Assembly (NCBI GenBank): GCA_964016885.1
Contig: OZ024757.1
Location: 19,984,201-20,048,200, forward strand
Length of the DNA stretch: 64,000 nt
Direction: 5' to 3'
DNA from: Eledone cirrhosa
Lineage: Eukaryota; Mollusca; Cephalopoda; Octopoda; Eledonidae
Shown: positions 54,843 to 64,000 of the stretch, piece after piece
How the letters are laid out: each line of letters opens with the position of its first letter
Numbering within the stretch: position 1 is the first letter of the stretch
Notes under the pieces: generated by a model
What the model was told of the DNA's origin: nothing
Seen by the model: only the letters and a program-made list of their open reading frames with translations
The model's database searches: none
Made by a program: the position numbers and the translations under genes

Positions 54843-55092
54843 GGAGGCACATGGCTTAGTGGTTAGAGCATTGGCCTTGCAATCATAAGGTTGTGAGTTC
54901 AATTCTCAGACTGGGTGATGTATTGTTTCCTTGAGCAAGACACTTTATTTCACATTGCTCCAGTTTACTCAGCTGTAGAAATGAGATGATAGGACTGGGG
55001 TCCATATCATTCCACTGCAAAGTAGTTGTGGAGGTGTCACGGCAAAAAAGCACCCAGCCCACACTGTAAATGAGGTTGGTGTTAGGAAGGAT
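54843..55092 (+). mobile_element. tRNA-derived SINE with LINE-like tail (second family)
   Basis: Plus-strand counterpart of 23440-23757: 'ggaggcacatggcttagtgg', 'gttgtgagttcaattctc', 'ttgagcaagacactttattt', and the LINE-like 'gaggttggtgttaggaagg' at the end. 3'-truncated before (GAT)n. Confidence 0.85.
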
Positions 55093-55167
55093 GCTCCAAA
55101 CAGTAGCTTATTAATATGAAAGTAAGTCATATTACTAAATCCTTTCAAATTCGTTCCACATTTTTAT

Positions 55168-55298
55168 GATGTGGATTGGCATAATCGGTTGAGTGTCGGA
55201 CAAAATGCTTTGCTGTATAGAGTTATGGCCCTTTACGTTCTGAGTTCAAATCCTGCAGAGGTTAGCTTTGCCTTTTATCCTGACAGGGTCGATAAAAT
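55168..55298 (+). mobile_element. SINE head and body, fused to the 111-bp array
   Basis: Main-family SINE from 'gattggcataatcgg' to 'gggtcgataaaat', cut where the array's 'tgagagatcacagctctg' begins. Confidence 0.8.
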
Positions 55299-56340
55299 TG
55301 AGAGATCACAGCTCTGATACTATGGGCATGTGGCTAGAATGTCTCAGGAAAGAATGTGTAGCTCAGAGATCAGAGTGTCACTCCAGGTAGAGCTGCTACT
55401 TCTCCAAATTGAGAGATCACAGCTCTGATACTATGGACATGTGGTTAGAATGTCTCAGGAAAGAATGTGTAGCTCAGAGATCAGAGAGTCACTCTAGGTA
55501 GAGCTGCTACTTCTCCAAATTGAGAGATCACAGCTCTGATACTATGGACATGTGGTTAGAATGTCTCAGGAAAGAATGTGTAGCTCGGAGATCAGAGAGT
55601 CACTCCAGGTAGAGCTGCTACTTCTCTGAATTGAGAGATCACAGCTCTGATACTATGGACATGTGGTTAGAATGTCTCAGGAAAGAATGTGTAGCTCAGA
55701 GATCAGAGAGTCACTCCAGGTAGAGCTGCTACTTCTCTGAATTGAGAGATCACAGCTCTGATACTATGGACATGTGGTTAGAATGTCTCAGGAAAGAATG
55801 TGTAGCTCAGAGATCAGAGAGTCACTCCTGGTAGAGCTGCTACTTCTCCGAATTAAGAGATCACAGCTCTGATACTATGGACATGTGGTTAGAATGTCTC
55901 AGGAAAGAATGTGTAGCTCAGAGATCAGAGAGTCACTCCTGGTAGAGCTGCTACTTCTCCGAATTAAGAGATCACAGCTCTGATACTATGGACATGTGGT
56001 TAGAATGTCTCAGGAAAGAATGTGTAGCTGGGAGATCAGAGAGTCACTCCAGGTAGAGCTGCTACTTCTCCGAATTGAGAGATCACAGCTCTGATACTAT
56101 GGACATGTGGTTAGAATGTCTCAGGAAAGAATGTGTAGCTCAGATATCAGAGAGTCACTCCAGGTAGAGCTGCTACTTCTCCGAATTGAGAGATCACAGC
56201 TCTGATACTATGGACATGTGGTTAGAATGTCTCAGGAAAGAATGTGTAGCTCAGAGATCAGAGAGTCACTCCAGGTAGAGCTGCTACTTCTCCGAATTGA
56301 GAGATCACAGCTCTGATACTATGGACATGTGGTTAGAATG
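55297..56340 (+). repeat. 111-bp minisatellite (copy 3)
   Basis: Nine or more units of 111 bp with few differences, running into the LINE 3' coding end at 56341. Confidence 0.95.
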
Positions 56341-56580
56341 TCTCAGGAAAGAATCACTGGACAGATTTTATGGACAAAACCCACTGGCAAGAGACCCAGG
56401 GGTAGACCCTGAGCAAGATGGTTGGATAACATCCATGAACTTGGCTGGTCTCACTAGAGGATCCAGCCGGATCAGTTGGAGACGGTTGCTTCTGACAGGA
56501 CCCACAGGGGGGAGTGTTTGAGTACTCTGCTCCCACGACCCTCACAGGAACAAGTGGGCGAGGAAGAAGAAGGGTTGATA
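56341..56580 (+). mobile_element. LINE 3' coding end (seed of the 111-bp array)
   Basis: After the last unit, the frame for GQILWTKPTGKRP-like and WLDNIHELGW-like codons continues to a stop. Mirror of 25403-25640. Confidence 0.8.
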
Positions 56581-56689
56581 AAATAAAGTACCAGTCATGC
56601 ACTGGGGTCGATTTAATAAACATTCCCCCCACACAAAAAAAAAAATTGCTGGCCTTGTGCCTAAATCAGAAACCATTATTTTTAAGTGG
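56581..56689 (+). mobile_element. SINE tail piece
   Basis: 'gataaaataaagtaccag' to 'agaaaccattatttttaag'; a poly(A) run interrupts it. Confidence 0.7.
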
Positions 56690-58070
56690 ATTGGCAGTAT
56701 CGGTAGAGGGTCGGACGCCATGCTAGGGCGGTGGATTGGCAGTATCGGTAGAGGGTCGGACGCCATGCTAGGGCGGTGGATTGGCAGTATCGGTAGAGGG
56801 TCGGACGCCATGCTAGGGCGGTGGATTGGCAGTATCGGTAGAGGGTCGGACGCCATGCTAGGGCGGTGGATTGGCAGTATCGGTAGAGGGTCGGAGGCCA
56901 TGTTAGGGTGGTAGATTGGCAGTATCGGTAGAGGGTCGGACGCCATGCTAGGGCGGTGGATTGGCAGTATCGGTAGAGGGTCGGAGGCCATGTTAGGGTG
57001 GTAGATTGGCAGTATCGGTAGAGGGTCGGACGCCATGCTAGGGCGGTGGATTGGCAGTATCGGTAGAGGGTCGGAGGCCATGTTAGGGTGGTAGATTGGC
57101 AGTATCGGTAGAGGGTCGGACGCCATGCTAGGGCGGTGGATTGGCAGTATCGGTAGAGGGTCGGACGCCATACTAGGGCGGTGGATTGGCAGTATCGGTA
57201 GAGGGTCAGACGCCATGCTAGGGCGGTGGATTGGCAGTATCGGTAGAGGGTCGGACGCCATGCTAGGGCGGTGGATTGGCAGTATCGGTAGAGGGTCGGA
57301 CGCCATGCTAGGGCGGTGGATTGGCAGTATCGGTAGAGGGTCGGACGCCATGCTAGGGCGGTGGATTGGCAGTATCGGTAGAGGGTCGGACGCCATGCTA
57401 GGGCGGTGGATTGGCAGTATCGGTAGAGGGTCGGACGCCATGCTAGGGCGGTGGATTGGCAGTATCGGTAGAGGGTCGGACGCCATGCTAGGGCGGTGGA
57501 TTGGCAGTATCGGTAGAGGGTCGGACGCCATACTAGGGCGGTGGATTGGCAGTATCGGTAGAGGGTCAGACGCCATGCTAGGGCGGTGGATTGGCAGTAT
57601 CGGTAGAGGGTCGGACGCCATGCTAGGGCGGTGGATTGGCAGTATCGGTAGAGGGTCGGACGCCATGCTAGGGCGGTGGATTGGCAGTATCGGTAGAGGG
57701 TCGGACGCCATGCTAGGGCGGTGGATTGGCAGTATCGGTAGAGGGTCGGACGCCATGCTAGGGCGGTGGATTGGCAGTATCGGTAGAGGGTCGGACGCCA
57801 TGCTAGGGCGGTGGATTGGCAGTATCGGTAGAGGGTCGGACGCCATGCTAGGGCGGTGGATTGGCAGTATCGGAAGAGGGTCGGACGCCATGCTAGGGCG
57901 GTGGATTGGCAGTATCGGAAGAGGGTCGGACGCCATGCTAGGGCGGTGGATTGGCAGTATCGGTAGAGGGTCGGACGCCATGCTAGGGCGGTGGATTGGC
58001 AGTATCGGTAGAGGGTCGGACGCCATGCTAGGGCGGTGGATTGGCAGTATCGGAAGAGGGTCGGACGCCA
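56690..58070 (+). repeat. 45-bp minisatellite made of the SINE head, about 31 units
   Basis: Each 45-bp unit is the SINE's first 45 bp ('gcggtggattggcagtatcg', 'gtagagggtcggacgccatg') including its A-box-like part. Most units are identical. Long frames on both strands (513 and 340 codons) follow from the period of 15 codons. Confidence 0.95.
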
Positions 58071-58206
58071 TGCTTTCCAGCATAGTTACGTCTCTTTACG
58101 ATCTGAGGTTGACTTTGCCTTTCATTCTTACGGGGTCGATAAAATAAAGTACCGGTAATTCACTGGGGGTAATTGCTGGCTTTATACCTAAAGTAGAAAC
58201 AATTAT
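58071..58206 (+). mobile_element. Remainder of the SINE whose head was amplified
   Basis: Continues from 'ctttccagcatagttacgtc' to the tail. 'attatttttaag' occurs both before the array (about 56677-56688) and after the tail, so array and tail are one SINE insertion. Confidence 0.85.
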
Positions 58207-58500
58207 TTTTAAGATTACTTGAAAACAATAAAAGGTGCGGACTGAGTTTCTTTAGAAATATAGTAATGAAACCGTTTGATATTTGTATTGCGTCATAATA
58301 AATTATATTTATCTTCAGGTGGGTGCTGGTTGTTGGGTGGGGTGGGGTGGGGAGAGGGGGGTAGGGGGTGGGGTGGGGTCAAGGAGTGGAGGTGTGTTGT
58401 GTTATAGCTGACCAAATTCCCAAGTCATTGTAAACCATGTTGCAATCTTGTGTCACCACCGCCAACTATATTACTTTAGTATACTAGGTCACAATAGTTT
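58207..58500. other. Unique stretch with a G-rich block
   Basis: 58330-58380 is rich in GGGG runs on the plus strand. No exon seen. Confidence 0.5.
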
Positions 58501-59098
58501 TAGTGGTGGTGGCGGTAGCAGTAGTAGTAGTAGTGGTAGTAGTAGTGGTAGTAGTAGTGGTAGTAGTAGTGGTAGTAGTAGTGGTAGTAGTAGCAGCAGC
58601 AATAGTAGTAGTAGTAGTAGTACTAGTAGTAGTACTAGTAGTAGCAGTAGCAGCAGTAATAGTAGTAGTAGCAGCAGCAGTAGCAGCAGTAGTAGTAGTA
58701 GTACTAGTAGTAGTAAGAGTAATAGCAGTAGCAGCAGTAGTAGTAGTAGCAGCAGCAGCAGCAGTAGCAGTAGTAGTAAGAGTAGTAGCAGTAGTAGCAG
58801 CAGTAGTAGTAGTAGCAGCAGTAGTAGTAGTAGTAGCAGCAGCAGCAGTAGCAGCAGTAGTAGTAGCAGCAGCAGTAGTAGTAGCAGCAGCAGTAGTAGT
58901 AGTAGCAGTAGTAGTAGTAGTAGCAGTAGTAGTAGTAGTAGTAGTAGCAGTAGCAGCAGCAGTAGTAGTAGCAGCAGCAGTAGTAGCAGCAGCAGTAGTA
59001 GTAGCAGCAGCAGTAGTAGTAGCAGTAGTAGTAGCAGTAGTAGTAGCAGTAGTAGTAGCAGCAGTAGTAGTAGTAGTAGCAGCAGTAGTAGCAGTGTC
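58501..59098. repeat. (AGT/AGC)n microsatellite, about 600 bp
   Basis: Only AGT, AGC and occasional AAT/ACT triplets. The poly-Ser frame is an artefact. Confidence 0.95.
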
Positions 59099-59161
59099 AG
59101 TCACTAACTAGAATACACACTTTGTACAAATTCATATAGATATACATAGATATACATATAA

Positions 59162-59175
<14 letters not shown>

Positions 59176-59254
<79 letters not shown>
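59176..59254. repeat. (GA)n
   Basis: About 78 bp of uninterrupted GA. Confidence 0.95.
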
Positions 59255-59257
<3 letters not shown>

Positions 59258-59727
59258 TTGAGGTTGGTAATGGCACATGGAATATATAAGAGACAGAATA
59301 CTTTTTTGTGAAAAAACATATAATTTTATAAGGTAAGGAAATAATAAAGAGTATAAAAAATGACCGGTTTCGATGGGTCTGCAAAAGCCATCTTTTCAAA
59401 TGTTGATTAATGTTAAGAAAGGCACCAGAAAGGCACCCAGCAGTCAACGAGCTGCTAAACGAGCTGCTACCAAGATGAAAACTACTGTGAAATCCCACAA
59501 TGAATTTTATACTTGAATTTTCAAATCTCAAATTTTAACTCTTCTTATTATTAATTTTTCTTAACATTAATCAACATTTGAAAAGATGGCTTTTGCAGAC
59601 CCATCGAAACCGGTCATTTTTTATACTCTTTATTATTTCCTTACCTTATAAAATTATATGTTTTTTCACAAAAAAGTATTCTGTCTCTTATATATTCCAT
59701 GTGCCATTACCAACCTCAATTTTCTCT
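59252..59727. repeat. Large inverted repeat, about 168-bp arms
   Basis: Arms 59252-59420 and 59559-59727 are almost perfectly complementary ('gagaaaattgaggttggta' outside, 'caaatgttgattaatgtta' inside). The spacer of about 139 bp is unrelated. No transposase frame. Confidence 0.92.
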
Positions 59728-59869
59728 ATAACCTTCGTTTTGTGTAGTAAATTACACTTTTCATATATATATATATATATATATTAGGTATAGTATTATC
59801 CTAGATGCAGTAATGGTTAATTACTACACTGGATATGGTTGACGTACGGTGAGAGGTTACTCAACGAGT

Positions 59870-60345
59870 TATGGAAGAATTCTCTTTTACTCTTTTACCT
59901 GTTTCAGCCATCCGGCTGAGGCCATGCTGGGGCACCGCCCTTGTTGCTACACATTTTATCTCCAGCCTGTATAGGTTGGCCACTGGTGCAAGAGGGAGTT
60001 CGTTGCTGCGGCCCTTAGGTTTCCCTCGTGTCTTGCTGTGGGCTCATCCGGGATCCTGGATAACAAGGTGTTGAGATGTTTCTTAAAGACATCCACCTCC
60101 ACATCATGCAAGTCTCTCAGATGCCTCGGCAGCCTGTTGAAGAGTTGAGGGCCCTTGAATCCCAGGCTATTGCAATACCTGCTCCTTATTCTAGATGGGG
60201 AAGACGGGACCTTTGGCACCACACAGTGACGTCCTGTTTGACGGTTGGTCCAGCTCCCAATGCTAAAGTTTGGTGCTAGTCCCTCCAGGATTTTCCACAT
60301 GTAGATCACTGCGTATCTCTCCCGTCTTCACTCCAAGGCGAAGAA
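59870..60345 (-). mobile_element. LINE C-terminal fragment
   Basis: A minus frame (59956-60309) carries WKILEGLAPNF, RTGRHCVVPKV-like, RYCNSLGFKGPQLFNRLP and DVFKKHLNTLLS to a stop. This is the common C-terminal pattern of LINE proteins. The 3'UTR contains 'tggctgaaacaggtaaaaga', also found at 36780. Confidence 0.8.
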
Positions 60346-60433
60346 ATTTAGTTCCTGATCCTTCTGTATTCCGGAGTGTAGATAAAGAATGAATAATAAC
60401 AGGTAGACATCATAAAAAGGTAATTTATTCCGT

Positions 60434-60690
60434 GTGCTTACAATGTTTCTACAGTGGTTGTACAGCCTAGTTATGCTCCGTGAACGCAACCAACAGTTCA
60501 CCTTAAAATGGGATATACTTTCCAGCGCAAGTGCATATCGGAGTGGATTGAAGTACTGTAGGTTATGTAACCTTGAACTCTTTTACATCTTAAAATCCAA
60601 AAATAAACTACTTAACGATAGAATCGAACGATCATTATACTGCAACCACAAACTAAAAGCTAAATTCTCTCACTATAAAATAACTTAACA
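60434..60690 (+). mobile_element. Penelope-like element endonuclease C-terminus (fragment)
   Basis: The plus frame ends with FTLKWDILSSA, YRSGLKYCRLCNLE, ILKSKNKLLNDR and CNHKLK. The C-x-x-C, LLN-R and C-x-H pattern is what I know from the GIY-YIG endonuclease end of Penelope-like retroelements. The N-terminal remainder is missing. Confidence 0.6.
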
Positions 60691-61045
60691 TTCGAACCTG
60701 TAATTATAACATCGCTTTCTAGCTAACCACCTTCTCTTCCCCCACACTACAAGACAATACCCTGCTTATCACTATAAATGGTAACTTAGTGCAATTCGCA
60801 GATTACTACTACGAACCCAAAGTTCACCCACCCCATAGCTTTCGTCTGTCCCCTCTCTATCTCTCCCTCTATATCTATTCCACTCTCTCTCTCTCACCTT
60901 TGGCCTACCTCCCTCCCTCTCCACATCTATGAACCTGCCCTCTGGGGCAATAAATAATTCCAACCTTGACTATCAATGCATCACTTAAGGTGATCGCTTT
61001 AAGAGTAGCCAGTATAATAAAACCCCTACCATAACATTTTGATTA
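60691..61045. other. Probable 3' part of the Penelope-like element, otherwise unique
   Basis: Pyrimidine-rich at 60855-60930. No gene seen. Confidence 0.4.
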
Positions 61046-61203
61046 AGACAGACCTAGTAACTAGAGACAGAGATATGTGAAGTATGTCACAGATAAAGGA
61101 GTAGGCTGGGCATTGTTAAGTTTTGTCTTAACAATGCCCAGCCTACTCCTTTATCTGTGACATACTTCACATATCTCTGTCTCTAGTTACTAGGTCTGTC
61201 TTT
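61046..61203. repeat. Inverted repeat with about 77-bp arms
   Basis: Left arm from 'aagacagacctagtaacta' to 'gggcattgttaag'; right arm its complement after 'ttttg'. The right arm is also the first part of the 151-bp unit. Confidence 0.92.
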
Positions 61204-61875
61204 TGTATCATTGGACTAGTCATGTTCTCGGACAGACACTCAGACACACAATCAGGCCTTCAGATACTCAGACACACAATCAGGCCTTCAGATACTCAGA
61301 CAAAACTTAACAATGCCCAGCCTACTCCTTTATCTGTGACATACTTCACATATCTATGTCTCTAGTTACTAGGTCTGTCTTTTGTATCATTGGACTAGTC
61401 ATGTTCTCGGACAGACACTCAGACACACAATCAGGCCTTCAGATACTCAGACAAAACTTAACAATGCCCAGCCTACTCCTTTATCTGTGACATACTTCAC
61501 ATATCTATGTCTCTAGTTACTAGGTCTGTCTTTTGTATCATTGGACTAGTCATGTTCTCGGACAGACACTCAGACACACAATCAGGCCTTCAGATACTCA
61601 GACAAAACTTAACAATGCCCAGCCTACTCCTTTATCTGTGACATACTTCACATATCTCTGTCTCTAGTTACTAGGTCTGTCTTTTGTATCATTGGACTAG
61701 TCATGTTCTCGGACAGACACTCAGACACACAATCAGGACTTCAGATACTCAGACAAAACTTAACAATGCCCAGCCTACTCCTTTATCTGTGACATACTTC
61801 ACATATCTCTGTCTCTAGTTACTAGGTCTGTCTTTTGTATCATTGGACTAGTCATGTTCTCGGACAGACACTCAG
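61126..61875 (+). repeat. 151-bp minisatellite built on the palindrome's right arm
   Basis: Four to five units of 151 bp, each holding the arm sequence followed by 'ttgtatcattggactagtca' and 'cagacactcagacacacaat'. Confidence 0.9.
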
Positions 61876-62300
61876 ACACACAATCAGACCTGCAGACACC
61901 AAGACAGTCAGACACACAATCAGACCTTCAGACACCCAGACAGTCAGACAGACACTCAGACACACAATCAGACCTGCAGACACTCAGACACACAATCAGA
62001 CCTTCAGACAGTCAGACAGACACTCAGACACACAATCAGACCTTCATACACCCAGACACTCAGACACACAATCAGACCTTCAGACACCCAGACAGACACT
62101 CAGACACACAATCAGACCTTCAGACACCCAGACAGTCAGACAGACACTCAGACACACAATCAGACCTTCAGACACCTAGACAGTCAGACAGACACTCAGA
62201 CCTGCAGACACCCAGACAGTCAGACAGAGAGAGAGAGACACTCAGACACTCAATCAAACCCTCAGACACCCAGACAGTCAATCAGGCCCGCAGTCACTCA
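61855..62300 (+). repeat. Degenerate (CAGACACTCAGA)n tract
   Basis: Expansion of the end of the 151-bp unit in variable 10-40 bp steps. Confidence 0.9.
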
Positions 62301-62415
62301 GTTGTTGTCGCGGTGTATTGTTGTTGCGGTTGTTGTTGCGTATAGTGCTGCTGCTGTTGTTTTTGTATATAGTGTTGATATTGTATATAGTGTTGTTGTT
62401 GTATACAGTGTTATA
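62301..62415. repeat. (GTT)n-like tract
   Basis: TGTTGT and 'tatagtgttg' repeats up to about 20 bp from the exon donor. Confidence 0.8.
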
Positions 62416-62436
62416 GTAATCTCAATAAATACTCAC

Positions 62437-62555
62437 ATTTCCTGTGACTCTGGTAATATCCAGGATGAATATGCCATTTCTCGGACTTGACACTTACACC
62501 TGATTGTGTTCCTTGTCTGTTGCCAAGATCAACGGTCACAACTGCAGCATGATCA
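62437..62555 (-). CDS. S1 peptidase homologue, exon between the His and Asp positions
   Basis: Minus strand, 119 bp: 1 base, 39 codons, 1 base. The acceptor is 'caaatgttgttccag', the donor 'gtgagtatt'. The frame reads DHAAVVTVDLGNRQGTQSG, then VSVKSEKWHIHPGYYQS. Peptidase S1 has at this place V-x-(L/V)-G-x-x-x-x, then a Val-rich strand ending in (I/V)-x-H-P-x-Y, leading to the Asp motif; the next exon (49444-49569) begins with that motif in the matching phase. The exons carrying the signal peptide, activation site and catalytic His must lie to the right of the window, because 62619-64000 is only a repeat array. The gene is probably secreted, as S1 homologues usually are; that is inference. 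Confidence 0.82.
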
Positions 62556-62618
62556 CTGGAACAACATTTGAAATAAACACTCTTTGAACAACACAAATGG
62601 AAGTACAAGGTGGTAAGT

Positions 62619-64000
62619 TAACCCTTTAGTTACCAACCCAACCAAAACCAGCTCTGGTTCTATGAAATAAAACCACTTATTTTAAAGGGTTCCAATTTAA
62701 ATTAAAATCTTCCAACATAATTTTATAAAAGAACCTTACATTAAGTTATTATCTTACCAACCTGGCCAAAACCAGCTCTGGTTCTATGAAATAAAACCAC
62801 TTATTTTAAAGGGTTCCAATTTAAATTAAAATCTTCCAGCATAATTTTATATAAGAACCTTACATTAAGTTATTATCTTACCAACCTGGCCAAAACCAGC
62901 TCTGGTTCTATGAAATAAAACCACTTATTTTAAAGGGTTCTAATTTAAATTAAAATCTTCCAGCATAATTTTATATAAGAACCTTACATTAAGTTATTAT
63001 CTTACCAACCTGGCCAAAACCAGATCTGGTTCTATGAAATAAAACCACATATTTTAAAGGGTTCCAATTTAAATTAAAATCTTCCAGCATAATTTTATGT
63101 AAGAACCTTACATTAAGTTATTATCTTACCAACCTGGCCAAAACCAGCTCTGGTTCTATGAAATAAAACCACATATTTTAAAGGGTTCCAATTTAAATTA
63201 AAATCTTCCAGCATAATTTTATATAAGAACCTTACATTAAGTTATTATCTTACCAACCTGGCCAAAACCAGATCTGGTTCTATGAAATAAAACCACATAT
63301 TTTAAAGGGTTCCAATTTAAATTAAAATCTTCCAGCATAATTTTATGTAAGAACCTTACATTAAGTTATTATCTTACCAACCTGGCCAAAACCAGATCTG
63401 GTTCTATGAAATAAAGCCACTTATTTTAAAGGGTTCCAATTTAAATTAAAATCTTCCAGCATAATTTTATATAAGAACCTTACATTAAGTTATTATCTTA
63501 CCAACCTGGCCAAAACCAGATCTGGTTCTATGAAATAAAACCACATATTTTAAAGGGTTCCAATTTAAATTAAAATCTTCCAGCATAATTTTATGTAAGA
63601 ACCTTACATTAAGTTATTATCTTACCAACCTGGCCAAAACCAGCTCTGGTTCTATGAAATAAAACCACATATTTTAAAGGGTTCCAATTTAAATTAAAAT
63701 CTTCCAGCATAATTTTATATAAGAACCTTACATTAAGTTATAATCTTACCAACCTGGCCAAAACCAGATCTGGTTCTATGAAATAAAACCACATATTTTA
63801 AAGGGTTCCAATTTAAATTAAAATCTTCCAGCATAATTTTATGTAAGAACCTTACATTAAGTTATTATCTTACCAACCTGGCCAAAACCAGATCTGGTTC
63901 TATGAAATAAAGCCACTTATTTTAAAGGGTTCCAATTTAAATTAAAATCTTCCAGCATAATTTTATATAAGAACCTTACATTAAGTTATTATCTTACCAA
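62619..64000. repeat. 124-bp minisatellite beginning at a TTAACCCTTTAG end
   Basis: About 11 units of 124 bp ('aaaaccagctctggttctat', 'ttttaaagggttccaattta', 'aagaaccttacattaagtta'), running off the right edge. It starts 'ttaaccctttagttaccaac', like a TTAA-type MITE end. In the S1 gene model it lies upstream of the exon acceptor at 62556. Confidence 0.92.

Noticed and set aside
56542..58147. Open frames of 513 (minus) and 340 (plus) codons
   Set aside because: Both run through the 45-bp SINE-head array; its period is divisible by three, so several frames stay open. No other coding sign.
3035..58206. tRNA genes
   Set aside because: All A/B-box pairs belong to SINE copies; none folds into an intact cloverleaf with a proper acceptor stem by eye.
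58448..59111. Poly-Ser protein of 219 codons
   Set aside because: AGT/AGC microsatellite; equally long frames exist in other phases and on the other strand.
62411..62608. Complete 65-codon small protein
   Set aside because: Its ends lie in intron sequence beyond good splice sites; only the 119-bp interior is taken as an exon.

Overview
This looks like a non-coding-rich stretch of a cephalopod mollusc nuclear genome, most likely an octopus. The evidence is the very high load of (TA)n, (CA)n and trinucleotide microsatellites, dozens of minisatellites, tRNA-derived SINEs with the two arrangements seen here, and many LINE 3' ends that finish in (GAT)n. There is no operon structure, rRNA, CRISPR array or free-standing tRNA gene. 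Nearly every long open frame is an artefact of a tandem array.

The host coding signal is small and easily missed: short exons with clean splice sites, all on the minus strand, in the few unique islands. Four of them (62437-62555, 49444-49569, 42160-42290, 40179-40346) have mutually compatible phases. Read in order they cover most of a trypsin-like (peptidase S1) domain, from just after the catalytic His region to the C-terminal Trp helix. The pattern is that of a catalytically dead homologue. The Asp102 position is Asn, and GDSGGP is replaced by EPKGSP, so Ser195 is Lys and Asp194 is Pro. The Cys pairs 136-201, 168-182 and 191-220 are kept. The 5' exons lie beyond the right edge. A second, weaker chain (36598-36713, about 28145-28253, 22955-23113, perhaps 21842-21941) reads as a diverged paralogue that keeps the His and Asp positions. 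The window therefore probably holds part of a tandem cluster of divergent S1 homologues with introns of 2-13 kb.

Layout: 0.8-2.8 kb, broken LINE; 3.0-5.8 kb, SINE and two minisatellites; 6.0-7.6 kb, LINE with (GAT)n tail; 7.6-16.7 kb, simple sequence, a hAT-like MITE array and a LINE-3'UTR array; 16.7-21.7 kb, TTAA elements and a 109-bp array; 21.8-28.3 kb, paralogue exons between microsatellites and the 111-, 63- and 18-bp arrays; 28.3-40 kb, nested TTAA MITEs, SINEs, LINE ends and palindromes, plus one paralogue exon; 40.2-62.6 kb, the S1-homologue gene with introns filled by 95-, 98-, 111-, 45- and 151-bp arrays, LINEs, a Penelope-like fragment and large inverted repeats; 62.6-64 kb, a 124-bp array.

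A recurring theme is that minisatellites can be traced to a seed still visible beside them: a LINE coding region, a LINE 3'UTR, the head of a SINE, the end of a MITE and, in one case, apparently the splice acceptor of an exon. All identifications rest on reading the sequence; no database search was possible.
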